A DNA stretch of 18,038 nt, taken from contig DOSU01000086.1 in assembly GCA_003513895.1 (NCBI GenBank), positions 15,426-33,463 on the forward strand, given 5' to 3'. The position numbers were made by a program, and so were the translations under genes. Below the pieces are notes generated by a model that did not search any database, was not told where the DNA came from, and saw nothing but the letters and a program-made list of their open reading frames with translations. Shown here in pieces: positions 6,158-13,449 of the stretch (position 1 is its first letter; every line of letters starts with the position of its first letter). Source of the stretch: Rikenellaceae bacterium (GTDB lineage: Bacteria > Bacteroidota > Bacteroidia > Bacteroidales > UBA932).

Positions 6158-8974
6158 TTAAAATTTGAGCTGAAGTCCCAGATAGAAGTTTGCTCCCGGC
6201 TTAAAGCTTTTTGCAATTTGCTTTCTTTCGTGTATGGCTCCCTGGTTGTCTACATATTTCGGATACTGTTCAAATATCACTTCCTGGTTGAGTATATCTT
6301 TAAAACTTGCCTTTACCTCCAGCGTTTTTCCAATTTTTTTGGTAATCACGATATCGATCATATCTCTTGGGATTTCGTATGTATCGGGAACATCATTGTT
6401 TATACTTGCCCCTGAACCAGTATCTACCCTGCCTATCCCAATTATTCTCTTTCCAATCCTGTTGTAAAGTATTCCTGCGCTTAACCCAAGTTCTGGATTA
6501 TCGTAATATAATGAACTGTTTACAATGTATGGCGACTGGCCTTGCATTGGCCTGTCTTTTTCGAGTGAACTCTGCTGGTCAAAATTTACATTACTTGAAA
6601 TGTACGCAGCATTCAACCCAAATGTAAAGCCTTTTATTCCTGTAAAATCAAGTTTTTTCCTTATATCTATCTCAACACCGTAGTTATTGGCAGATAGGGC
6701 GTTTTCAAATGTATATGTATAGGATCCGCCTGCGTCGAGATATGTCCACTCAATAGGATTGATAAAGTATTTGTAAAACAGGGCGAATGTAACATACTCT
6801 TCGTTTGAAGGATAGTATTCGTAGCGAATGTCGACGTTGTGAATTTTTGCCTGTTTGAGGTCCGGATTACCCTTAACATCCGAAAAGAGATTAAAGTCAT
6901 AAAAAACCGATGATGACACTTCACGAAACTCCTGCCTGTTTACCGTTGATCCGTATGCAAGCCTTATCAGGTTCTTCTTGTTTATATTGTAACTTGCATT
7001 AAGTGAGGGGAAAAGATCCAGTTCGTTGTAATCTCTGTCTTTTGTAGAGAATTCATAAATCTTCTCGTAGCTTGTGAGCCTCATTTTTGTGGCCTCGGCC
7101 CTGAGTCCTGCAAGAAAATTAAATCTGCCGACCGGCAATTTGTAGGAAATATAGGCCGAGCCAAGCATATTTGTTCCCTTGTAACTGTTTCTGTTGTCGG
7201 TATCTTCATAAATGTACAACTTGTCCGAACTGAAATTGCCCTCTGTGAGTATTTCGTCGACTACATCTTTGTAGACAAAATCTTCTGGAAGGCCGTATCG
7301 GTTAAAGCGATAAAAAAACTGCCGGTTGTTATATTCCCTTGTCCTGTACTCTCCATACAATCCGGCCTTGAATTCGCTTTTAATATCGCCAAAGACATTA
7401 AGGGGAAGTGTGTAATTCACTGCACCCGAGAATATGTTTTCGTCCAGTTTCACAAAATCTCTTGTGATTTCATTCTGGTCAATTGCCATTTGACCGTAAT
7501 ATAAATCTCCTACAACCAGATTTTCTTCCCTGTTTATTATCCGTCTGTCCGGTTGATTTAATCCGGCAAATGAATAACCTGCATTCCAGTCAAAATCGGA
7601 ACCGGATATTTTGTGTGTGCCGGCAAATTGTCCCGAATAGGTGGTTCTGCTGGAATAGATATATTCCTCTTTTTCCTGAATATACTTTGAGCTTACATTT
7701 TGCCAGCCTTCGCGGGTTGTGTATCTGTTTTTTCCTGTCTGGTTGAAGATATTCCTGAACTCAATTTTGTCGTTACCCTTAATCCATGTAATGTTAAACA
7801 TGGCTCCGAGCTTGTCGTCGATACTGTACTGGTTGTCGGTGTATTTGTAAATGAATTCCGATTCGTCCGACACTGTATTATAGACACCGAATCTTGCATT
7901 GAGCATATTGGAATAGGTCTGGAAACCGTGTGAATAATTAATGGCTCCAACCATTCCGAGTTTCGAATCATTCTTTAAGGTGTATACCCTGTTAATCATT
8001 AAGTTGATTCTTTGATCGGGTATTGGGCGAATTTTTTTTACACTCCAGTCGTTGCGAAATCCGTTTTTAGTAATCTCTGTCACCTGAGTCAGATTATAAT
8101 TATCCATTCTCAAAGGAACTGATGAACGCAGAGAACGAACTCCGTTGTCGAATCCAAGAAAATCTGTTGGAGATGCAGTATTGTAGAAGTGATCGTTAAA
8201 ATGAGTTTCGCTGTTTGCATTCATTCCATATGAAATGAAAAACTCATTTTTGTCGGGCATGCTTTTAGTCGTAATTTTTACAAAACCGCCTGAAAAATCG
8301 GCTGGTATTTCAGGAGAAGGAGATTTTACAATCATGATGCTTTCAAGCTGAGAGCTGGGAATCATATCGAATGAGAATGACCTGGTATCGGCCTCTGTAC
8401 TGGGTACTGCAGTATTGTTGATCCACACATTGTTATATCTTCCGGCCAGTCCTCTTACAATTATGTACCTGTCATTAATCACGGAAACACCCGGTATTCT
8501 TTTTACAACTTCGGCAGCACTCCTGTCCTGAGAGCGGGAAATCTGGCGGCCCGAAACACCGCTCATGACTACGCTTGCCGTTTTTGTGGCCTGTACCATT
8601 GCAATTTCCGAATTCATTTTCTTTACAGACGAAACGACAATCTCGTTTAATGTTGTTGCCGACTCTTCAATTGCGATGTCAAATACATTTTGTCCAGTTT
8701 TAATTTCCAAATCTGGCACCGATATTGTCTTGTACGAAATACAGGCAATCTCAATTAAATGTACTCCAGAGGGAATCTGTTCAATGAAATAATTCCCGTC
8801 AAGATCTGTAGATGCACCTTTTTTAAGGTTCTTAAAATAGACTGTAGCCCCTATTACGGGCTCTCCCGAAGTTTTATCTACAACGGTACCCTTAAGTGCA
8901 TTTTGAGCTGATAAGTTTTGAACTGTTCCAATAAACAAAACAGCAATAATTAAATGTTTCAGAAATTTTCTCAC
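6158..8974 (-). CDS. TonB-dependent outer membrane receptor
   Basis: The protein is a 22-strand-type beta-barrel receptor importing an unknown ligand using TonB energy. I place the start at the GTG at 8974 (938 residues) although the frame is open to 9037. From GTG the protein starts with RKFLKH and a hydrophobic stretch ending LSA-Q, a normal signal peptide cleaved after residue 23, and the likely promoter lies at 9002-9009, inside the longer version. Domains in order: carboxypeptidase-regulatory-like domain (about 27-105), a TonB-box-like LNEIVVSS (109-116), plug (about 125-235, with IPGVSVINDRYIIVRGL), then the barrel ending in QLKF with a terminal phenylalanine. Segment PEIPADFSGGFVKI marks the plug end. 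The next gene in the operon is a beta-helix lipoprotein, not SusD. Regulation by the divergent two-component pair is inferred from position. Confidence 0.93.
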   Translation of the reverse strand: MRKFLKHLIIAVLFIGTVQNLSAQNALKGTVVDKTSGEPVIGATVYFKNLKKGASTDLDGNYFIEQIPSGVHLIEIACISYKTISVPDLEIKTGQNVFDIAIEESATTLNEIVVSSVKKMNSEIAMVQATKTASVVMSGVSGRQISRSQDRSAAEVVKRIPGVSVINDRYIIVRGLAGRYNNVWINNTAVPSTEADTRSFSFDMIPSSQLESIMIVKSPSPEIPADFSGGFVKITTKSMPDKNEFFISYGMNANSETHFNDHFYNTASPTDFLGFDNGVRSLRSSVPLRMDNYNLTQVTEITKNGFRNDWSVKKIRPIPDQRINLMINRVYTLKNDSKLGMVGAINYSHGFQTYSNMLNARFGVYNTVSDESEFIYKYTDNQYSIDDKLGAMFNITWIKGNDKIEFRNIFNQTGKNRYTTREGWQNVSSKYIQEKEEYIYSSRTTYSGQFAGTHKISGSDFDWNAGYSFAGLNQPDRRIINREENLVVGDLYYGQMAIDQNEITRDFVKLDENIFSGAVNYTLPLNVFGDIKSEFKAGLYGEYRTREYNNRQFFYRFNRYGLPEDFVYKDVVDEILTEGNFSSDKLYIYEDTDNRNSYKGTNMLGSAYISYKLPVGRFNFLAGLRAEATKMRLTSYEKIYEFSTKDRDYNELDLFPSLNASYNINKKNLIRLAYGSTVNRQEFREVSSSVFYDFNLFSDVKGNPDLKQAKIHNVDIRYEYYPSNEEYVTFALFYKYFINPIEWTYLDAGGSYTYTFENALSANNYGVEIDIRKKLDFTGIKGFTFGLNAAYISSNVNFDQQSSLEKDRPMQGQSPYIVNSSLYYDNPELGLSAGILYNRIGKRIIGIGRVDTGSGASINNDVPDTYEIPRDMIDIVITKKIGKTLEVKASFKDILNQEVIFEQYPKYVDNQGAIHERKQIAKSFKPGANFYLGLQLKF

Positions 8975-8989
8975 TTTTTTATGTTTTTT

Positions 8990-9015
8990 TATTTCTGTCA
9001 GCAAAAGTATTTCTG
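8990..9015. repeat. Direct repeat TATTTCTG flanking the receptor promoter, candidate operator
   Basis: TATTTCTG occurs at 8990-8997 and again at 9008-9015, 18 nt apart start to start, on either side of the receptor -7 element. Just beyond, ACTG occurs at 9017-9020 and 9025-9028. OmpR/PhoB-type regulators usually bind direct repeats, and such a regulator is encoded 93 nt away. The function is inferred; a chance repeat in AT-rich DNA is possible. Confidence 0.35.
9002..9009 (-). promoter_or_regulatory. -7 element of the TonB-receptor operon
   Basis: Minus-strand TACTTTTG matches TAnnTTTG. Transcription would begin near 8996 and give a leader of about 22 nt before the GTG at 8974. No TTG is found at 19 nt spacing, which would fit a promoter that depends on an activator. 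Confidence 0.5.
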
Positions 9016-9095
9016 AACTGTTACACTGATAAGTCAAAATAATTAAGAATTTATTACGATAGGAATCTAAAATATGTTAATTTGCAACTATAAAT

Positions 9096-9103
9096 TACTT
9101 TTG
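9096..9103 (+). promoter_or_regulatory. -7 element abutting the response-regulator start
   Basis: TACTTTTG matches TAnnTTTG but ends only 4 nt before the ATG at 9108. With a start of transcription 5-7 nt downstream, the mRNA would begin at or just after the start codon, so the transcript may be leaderless or use another promoter. No -33 TTG at the expected distance. Confidence 0.4.
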
Positions 9104-9107
9104 CACA

Positions 9108-9854
9108 ATGGAAAAAAAGAGAATCCTTGTTGTGGACGATGAAGAAGATCTTTGTGAGATTCTTAGTTTTAACCTCAATAGTGCAGGTTATTTAACAGAT
9201 GTTGCTTTTTCGGCCGAAGAGGCATTTGCAAAACTTAAAAACAACTATGATTTGCTCCTGCTCGATGTAATGCTCGGCGGAATCACCGGCTTTAAACTTG
9301 CAGAACTAATCCGGAACGAATACATGGACAATGTCCCGATTATATTCATTACGGCAAGGGACGGAGTCGAAGATAAACTAAAAGGATTCAATACCGGTGC
9401 CGATGACTATATTCCCAAACCATTTTCTGTAAAAGAAGTTGTAGCCCGGGTACAGGCTGTACTTAGCCGCACTGAATTTAGAAAACGAAGCGAATCAGAG
9501 AGAAGCGACAAAGAGAAAAAAGAGATCAAACTCAAAGAGCAGGAAGCCGGGGTAATGATTTTCCTGGACATGACAATAAATCCGGCAACAAAGCAATTGA
9601 TTATTGGTGGACAAAATATAAAACTTACAAAAAAGGAGTTTGAAATACTTTATTTGCTTGCCAGAGAGCCTCTAAAAGTTTATTCAAGGTCACAAATTCT
9701 TGACCTCATTTGGAAAAATGAAGCATATGTTCTGGACAGAACAGTTGATGTACATATTGCAAGACTCAGGAAAAAGATTGGAGAGTACTCCGGTTTTATA
9801 GTGAATAGGTCCGGATACGGATATTGTTTTGAAGTAAATGAAAAGAATCAATAA
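9108..9854 (+). CDS. Response regulator, OmpR/PhoB family
   Basis: This 248-residue protein has a receiver domain (5-120) with the acidic pair Asp10-Asp11, the phospho-acceptor Asp53 in LLLDVM, Thr82 in FITARDG and Lys104 in YIPKPF, so all phosphorylation residues are intact. A charged linker rich in Lys and Glu (about 122-147) leads to a winged-helix DNA-binding domain (150-243) with the recognition-helix region RTVDVHIARLRKK. It would be phosphorylated by the histidine kinase encoded next, whose start codon lies 17 nt inside this gene. It is divergent from the TonB-receptor operon and is the obvious candidate to control it. PhoB-type sequence does not itself prove phosphate control. Confidence 0.95.
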   Translation: MEKKRILVVDDEEDLCEILSFNLNSAGYLTDVAFSAEEAFAKLKNNYDLLLLDVMLGGITGFKLAELIRNEYMDNVPIIFITARDGVEDKLKGFNTGADDYIPKPFSVKEVVARVQAVLSRTEFRKRSESERSDKEKKEIKLKEQEAGVMIFLDMTINPATKQLIIGGQNIKLTKKEFEILYLLAREPLKVYSRSQILDLIWKNEAYVLDRTVDVHIARLRKKIGEYSGFIVNRSGYGYCFEVNEKNQ

Positions 9855-11250
9855 AATCAGTTACAAATATCATATTCTGATATACTTTACTCTGCTGGTC
9901 ACAGCGGTTACACTGGGATTCTCATATCTTTTCATGCAAAGAGAGAGAGATTTTAAAATTGAGCGTCTTACTTATACAATGATGCCCTATACCAATCTTG
10001 TCTACAATATCCTCATTAAGGACAGTGCATATCTAAACTCTGACTCCGTCGAAAAGCAAATCTCATTAATTCTTCCCCTTATTCCTCAAGAGATGAGAAT
10101 AACTGTTCTCACTCCGGATGCCTGGGTAGTTTTTGACAGTCATTCACTCAAAAAAACAATCAAGGAAAATCATTTTGACAGGCCAGAACTTATAAGAGCA
10201 AAGAAGAATGGATTTGGTTCTGAACTAAGATATTCAAACACATTAAAGGCTGAATATCTGTATTATGCAAAACAATATCCGAAACTTTACATCAGAGCAG
10301 CGCTTGATTACAATACTTCTGTATTTCCTGTTATTGTAAACAACAACAGATACATTGTTGTTATCCTCATTTTGCTTCTGAGTGTATTAATCGTTTTGGT
10401 ATTCATAATCCGGAAAATAAACCGCCCTGTAACTGCTCTCCGGGAGTTCATAAATATAGTGCATAAAGGCAAGGGCGACTTAAACAATATAAATTTCCCA
10501 AACGACGAACTGGGAGTAGTAGGCGAAGAGATTGTTAAAACTTTTTTGCAACTCGACCAGACAAAAAAATACAAACAGGAACTTACACACAATGTCGCTC
10601 ACGAATTAAAAACTCCTGTTACGGGAATTCGGGGATATCTTGAGACTCTTATTCAGCAGGAGAACATCGACGAAGAACAAAGAAGGTTCTTCCTGGAAAG
10701 AGCATATGCACAAACTCTCCGTCTCTCTTCAATAATAAACGATATCTCAATTTTAAACAAGATTGAAGAATCTCCGGATAAGTTTGAAATAGAACCTGTT
10801 AACATATATAAATGTATTCGGGAAATTGAGTCCGACCTTTCATTCAAACTGGAAGAAAAAAAGATTTTGTTTGTTAACAAGATTGATGAAAACCTGATAA
10901 TTAATGGCAGCAGTTTTCTCATTTATTCTCTGTTTAAAAACCTTATAGACAACTCCATTGAACACGGTGGAGAACAAATAGAAATTTGCATTGAGAGCAC
11001 ACGCAAAGACAATAACTTTGCCAATTTCCGTTATTTCGATACCGGAAAAGGAGTTCCTGAAGAACACCTGGAGAGGATTTTTGAGAGATTTTACAGAGTG
11101 GAAAAGAGCAGGAGCCGAAAGAGCGGAGGTTCCGGGCTTGGCCTGTCAATTGTGAAAAACGCTATTCACTTGCAAAAAGGTACTGTAAAAGTTACAAACC
11201 ATCCGGGTGGAGGACTTCTTTTTGAGTTTTCGCTTGCGCTGGCAATTTAG
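9838..11250 (+). CDS. Membrane sensor histidine kinase
   Basis: This 470-residue kinase has a first membrane helix at about 12-32, an extracytoplasmic sensing region of about 135 residues (34-170), and a second membrane helix at about 172-191. A HAMP-like segment follows (about 192-243). The HisKA domain carries HNVAHELKTPV with the phospho-acceptor His255. The ATPase domain has an N box around KNLIDNSIEHGG (367-378), G1 DTGKGV (401-406), an F box in RIFERFYRV and G2 GSGLGL (431-436), so it looks catalytically complete. There is no PAS domain. It overlaps the response-regulator gene by 17 nt and is translationally coupled. The architecture is that of PhoR/PhoR-like kinases of Bacteroidetes; the signal is unknown. 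Its stop is 2 nt from the convergent folE stop. Confidence 0.95.
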   Translation: MKRINKISYKYHILIYFTLLVTAVTLGFSYLFMQRERDFKIERLTYTMMPYTNLVYNILIKDSAYLNSDSVEKQISLILPLIPQEMRITVLTPDAWVVFDSHSLKKTIKENHFDRPELIRAKKNGFGSELRYSNTLKAEYLYYAKQYPKLYIRAALDYNTSVFPVIVNNNRYIVVILILLLSVLIVLVFIIRKINRPVTALREFINIVHKGKGDLNNINFPNDELGVVGEEIVKTFLQLDQTKKYKQELTHNVAHELKTPVTGIRGYLETLIQQENIDEEQRRFFLERAYAQTLRLSSIINDISILNKIEESPDKFEIEPVNIYKCIREIESDLSFKLEEKKILFVNKIDENLIINGSSFLIYSLFKNLIDNSIEHGGEQIEICIESTRKDNNFANFRYFDTGKGVPEEHLERIFERFYRVEKSRSRKSGGSGLGLSIVKNAIHLQKGTVKVTNHPGGGLLFEFSLALAI

Positions 11251-11252
11251 TA

Positions 11253-11846
11253 CTAGCGCACTGCTATCAAATGCATAAACTCTTCTCTTGTCTTCATGTC
11301 TTTAAGAAAAGCACCTGTAAATGCAGAAGTTGTTGTTACAGAATTTTGCTTTTGTACACCCCGTATCTGCATACACATGTGTGAAGCCTCAATAACTACG
11401 GCAACACCAAGCGGATTAAGCGTCTCCTGAATACAGTCCCGGATCTGAACTGTGAGCCTTTCCTGTACCTGAAGCCGTCTTGCAAAAGCATCAACGACTC
11501 TGGCCACCTTGCTTAATCCTGTAATATAGCCGTTTGGAATATATGCAACGTGGGCCTTGCCGTAAAAAGGGAGCATATGATGTTCACAAAGTGAATAGAG
11601 CTCAATATCCTTTACCAGAACAATTTGTTTGTATTCTTCTTTAAACTTTGCCGAATTTATCATTGCTGCAGGATCAATCTGATACCCCTGAGTGAGAAAC
11701 TGGATTGACTTTGCTACTCTAACCGGAGTTTTTTCCAATCCTTCACGGCTAGTGTCTTCTTCAATCATTTCCAGGATATTCTTATAGTTTTCGGCAAGCT
11801 TCCTTGTTATCTCTTCGTCGTAGTGTTCTATCTTTGTATATGCCAT
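11253..11846 (-). CDS. folE: GTP cyclohydrolase I
   Basis: FolE converts GTP to 7,8-dihydroneopterin triphosphate, the first step of folate synthesis and also of queuosine synthesis. The 197-residue protein has the typical zinc site: Cys87 and His90 in SLCEHHMLPF, and Cys158 in SHMCMQIRG. Other hallmarks are GYITGLSKVARVVDAFARRLQVQERLT-type residues (106-131) and TTTSAFTG (171-178). The length is normal for the short bacterial form, which folds as a decamer. The gene is divergent from the mqnB-mqnD operon with a 47-nt gap holding both promoters. No other folate gene is nearby. The call is firm. Confidence 0.97.
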   Translation of the reverse strand: MAYTKIEHYDEEITRKLAENYKNILEMIEEDTSREGLEKTPVRVAKSIQFLTQGYQIDPAAMINSAKFKEEYKQIVLVKDIELYSLCEHHMLPFYGKAHVAYIPNGYITGLSKVARVVDAFARRLQVQERLTVQIRDCIQETLNPLGVAVVIEASHMCMQIRGVQKQNSVTTTSAFTGAFLKDMKTREEFMHLIAVR

Positions 11847-11864
11847 AATAAATAACTAATTTCG
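11834..11864 (+). promoter_or_regulatory. Probable promoter of mqnB-mqnD
   Basis: TTTG with TTG at 11834-11836 is followed after 20 nt by TAATTTCG (11857-11864), a one-base variant of TAnnTTTG. Transcription would start near 11870, about 24 nt before the ATG at 11894. The -33 element lies within the first codons of the divergent folE. Confidence 0.4.
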
Positions 11865-11866
11865 TG

Positions 11867-11874
11867 CAAAATTA
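11867..11874 (-). promoter_or_regulatory. -7 element of folE
   Basis: Minus-strand TAATTTTG matches TAnnTTTG, 20 nt before the folE ATG. It overlaps the presumed start region of the divergent mqnB transcript, so the two promoters may compete. No clear -33 TTG. Confidence 0.45.
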
Positions 11875-11893
11875 CAAAAAAATAGAATATACT

Positions 11894-12571
11894 ATGAGAA
11901 TTCTCTTTACTGCAGCTGAGGAGGAAGAACTTATAACTGCCAGGCAGGCGTTTAACTCACTTTCAAAAAGTGAGCAGTACGGGCTTGATATTACATATAT
12001 GCTTACGGGTATCGGTACAACTTCTACAAGTTATAAACTTACTAAAATGCTTAACAGCTCTTCTGTTGCATTTGATCTGGCTATTAACATCGGAATTGCA
12101 GGCAGCTTTTCTTCCGATTTTCCGATAGGCAGTGTTGCCAGAGTAGAGAAGGAAGTTTTTGGCGATGTGGGATTTGAAACATACGGCGGCTTTCAGACAC
12201 TTTTTGACTATAAGATTTTAGACGCCGATACACATCCTTTTAAAAAAGGGGCACTTCATGCGCCGGACCTTTCGCCGGATGTAGAAAAGGCAATGAAAGA
12301 ATATAAAAAGGCATCTTCAGTTACTGTACAAACTGTGAGCGGGCTTCCAGAGAAAACCACTCAGCTTAAGAAGGATTTTACCCCTCAGATTGAGAGTATG
12401 GAAGGAGCTGCTTTCTTCTATGTCTCTATCCTTGAAAAAATTCCATTCATTGAACTTCGTTCAGTTTCAAATGATGTTGGAGAACGAAGCCGGGCAAAAT
12501 GGAATATTCCACTCGCACTGGATTCATTGAAAAACGCTAACAAGAAACTTTTGGAAGCTCTCGCAAAATGA
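11894..12571 (+). CDS. mqnB: Futalosine hydrolase (menaquinone synthesis)
   Basis: MqnB removes adenine or hypoxanthine from aminofutalosine/futalosine to give dehypoxanthinyl futalosine in the alternative menaquinone pathway. The 225-residue protein is a nucleoside phosphorylase/hydrolase-family enzyme: GIAGSF (67-72) for the base/ribose pocket, SMEGAAF (168-174) with the conserved Met-Glu that binds ribose, and SND (192-194) with the catalytic Asp194. An in-frame codon lies further up at 11864, but the ATG at 11894 begins directly with the first strand, MRILFTAAEEEE, fits the family N-terminus, and follows the presumed promoter. The stop overlaps the mqnD start by 4 nt (ATGA), so the two form an operon. 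Confidence in the specific role is raised by that partner. Confidence 0.92.
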   Translation: MRILFTAAEEEELITARQAFNSLSKSEQYGLDITYMLTGIGTTSTSYKLTKMLNSSSVAFDLAINIGIAGSFSSDFPIGSVARVEKEVFGDVGFETYGGFQTLFDYKILDADTHPFKKGALHAPDLSPDVEKAMKEYKKASSVTVQTVSGLPEKTTQLKKDFTPQIESMEGAAFFYVSILEKIPFIELRSVSNDVGERSRAKWNIPLALDSLKNANKKLLEALAK

Positions 12572-13425
12572 AGCTGAAACTTGCATACTCGCCCTGTCCC
12601 AACGATACTTTTGCATTCCATGCAATGATTTATGGCCTTATAAATACCGAAGGACTCGACTTCTCCGTAGAACTTGCAGATGTAGACCAGCTTAACAAAG
12701 GAGCGGCAAATGGGTTATATGATATTTGTAAACTCAGCTATCACGCTTTTTTTTATATCTGCGATAATTATGCAATGCTACGAACCGGAAGTGCACTTGG
12801 CTACAATAACGGGCCCCTGTTTGTTGCTCCCCAGGGAAGTTGCCTGTTTAAACAAGATGGAACCCCAGACAGGGAATTGATTTCTAAGGCAAAAGTTGCA
12901 ATTCCCGGCGTAATGACAACCGGAGCGCTCCTGTTAAAAATTGCATATCCGGAGATAACTGATAAAGTACCTGTTATTTTCTCCTCTATTGAGCGGGAAG
13001 TTATGGCAGGACATTTTGATGCCGGCGTTCTCATTCACGAAGGCAGGTTTACATATCGCGATAAAGGGCTAAGGCTTATCGAAGATCTTGGTACATTCTG
13101 GCAAACAACATCAGGAGTTCCCATTCCCCTGGGAGGTATCGCCATCTCAAGAAAATTTTCTCCGGAAGATCAAAACAAGGTTAACCGGGTTTTAAGAAGA
13201 AGTATCCGGTTTGCATTGGACCACCCGGACATTTCAAGAAAATATATTGCGGAAAACGCACAAGATATGAATGAAGACATTCAAAAAAAACACATAAAAC
13301 TATTTGTCAATGAATTCAGTATTGACATTGGCGAAGAGGGAGAAAATGCAGTAAACGCATTATACAAAAGAGTAATGGAAATTGATTCTAAAATTTGTAA
13401 GAGGGATAATCTCTTTATTTTGTAG
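12568..13425 (+). CDS. mqnD: 1,4-dihydroxy-6-naphthoate synthase
   Basis: MqnD turns cyclic dehypoxanthinyl futalosine into 1,4-dihydroxy-6-naphthoate, the ring precursor of menaquinone in the futalosine route. The 285-residue protein has the periplasmic-binding-protein-like fold of the family with SPCPND (8-13), KLSYHA (55-60), TTGALLLK (117-124), DAGVLIHEGR with the presumed catalytic His157 (151-160), and LGGIAISR (188-195). It is translationally coupled to mqnB. The other pathway enzymes (MqnA, MqnC, MqnE) are not in the window and should be elsewhere if the pathway works. Confidence 0.95.
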   Translation: MKLKLAYSPCPNDTFAFHAMIYGLINTEGLDFSVELADVDQLNKGAANGLYDICKLSYHAFFYICDNYAMLRTGSALGYNNGPLFVAPQGSCLFKQDGTPDRELISKAKVAIPGVMTTGALLLKIAYPEITDKVPVIFSSIEREVMAGHFDAGVLIHEGRFTYRDKGLRLIEDLGTFWQTTSGVPIPLGGIAISRKFSPEDQNKVNRVLRRSIRFALDHPDISRKYIAENAQDMNEDIQKKHIKLFVNEFSIDIGEEGENAVNALYKRVMEIDSKICKRDNLFIL

Positions 13426-13449
13426 ATTTACAAATTAAAATAAAATCCA

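Noticed and set aside
4637..8974. SusC/SusD polysaccharide utilisation pair.
   Set aside because: The lipoprotein is predicted beta-helical and Asp-rich, without SusD-like sequence, and no glycoside hydrolase is nearby.
13419..13434. Small inverted repeat TTTGTA/TACAAA at the end of mqnD as a terminator.
   Set aside because: The stem is six A/T-rich pairs with no following T-run, and the next gene is close on the same strand.
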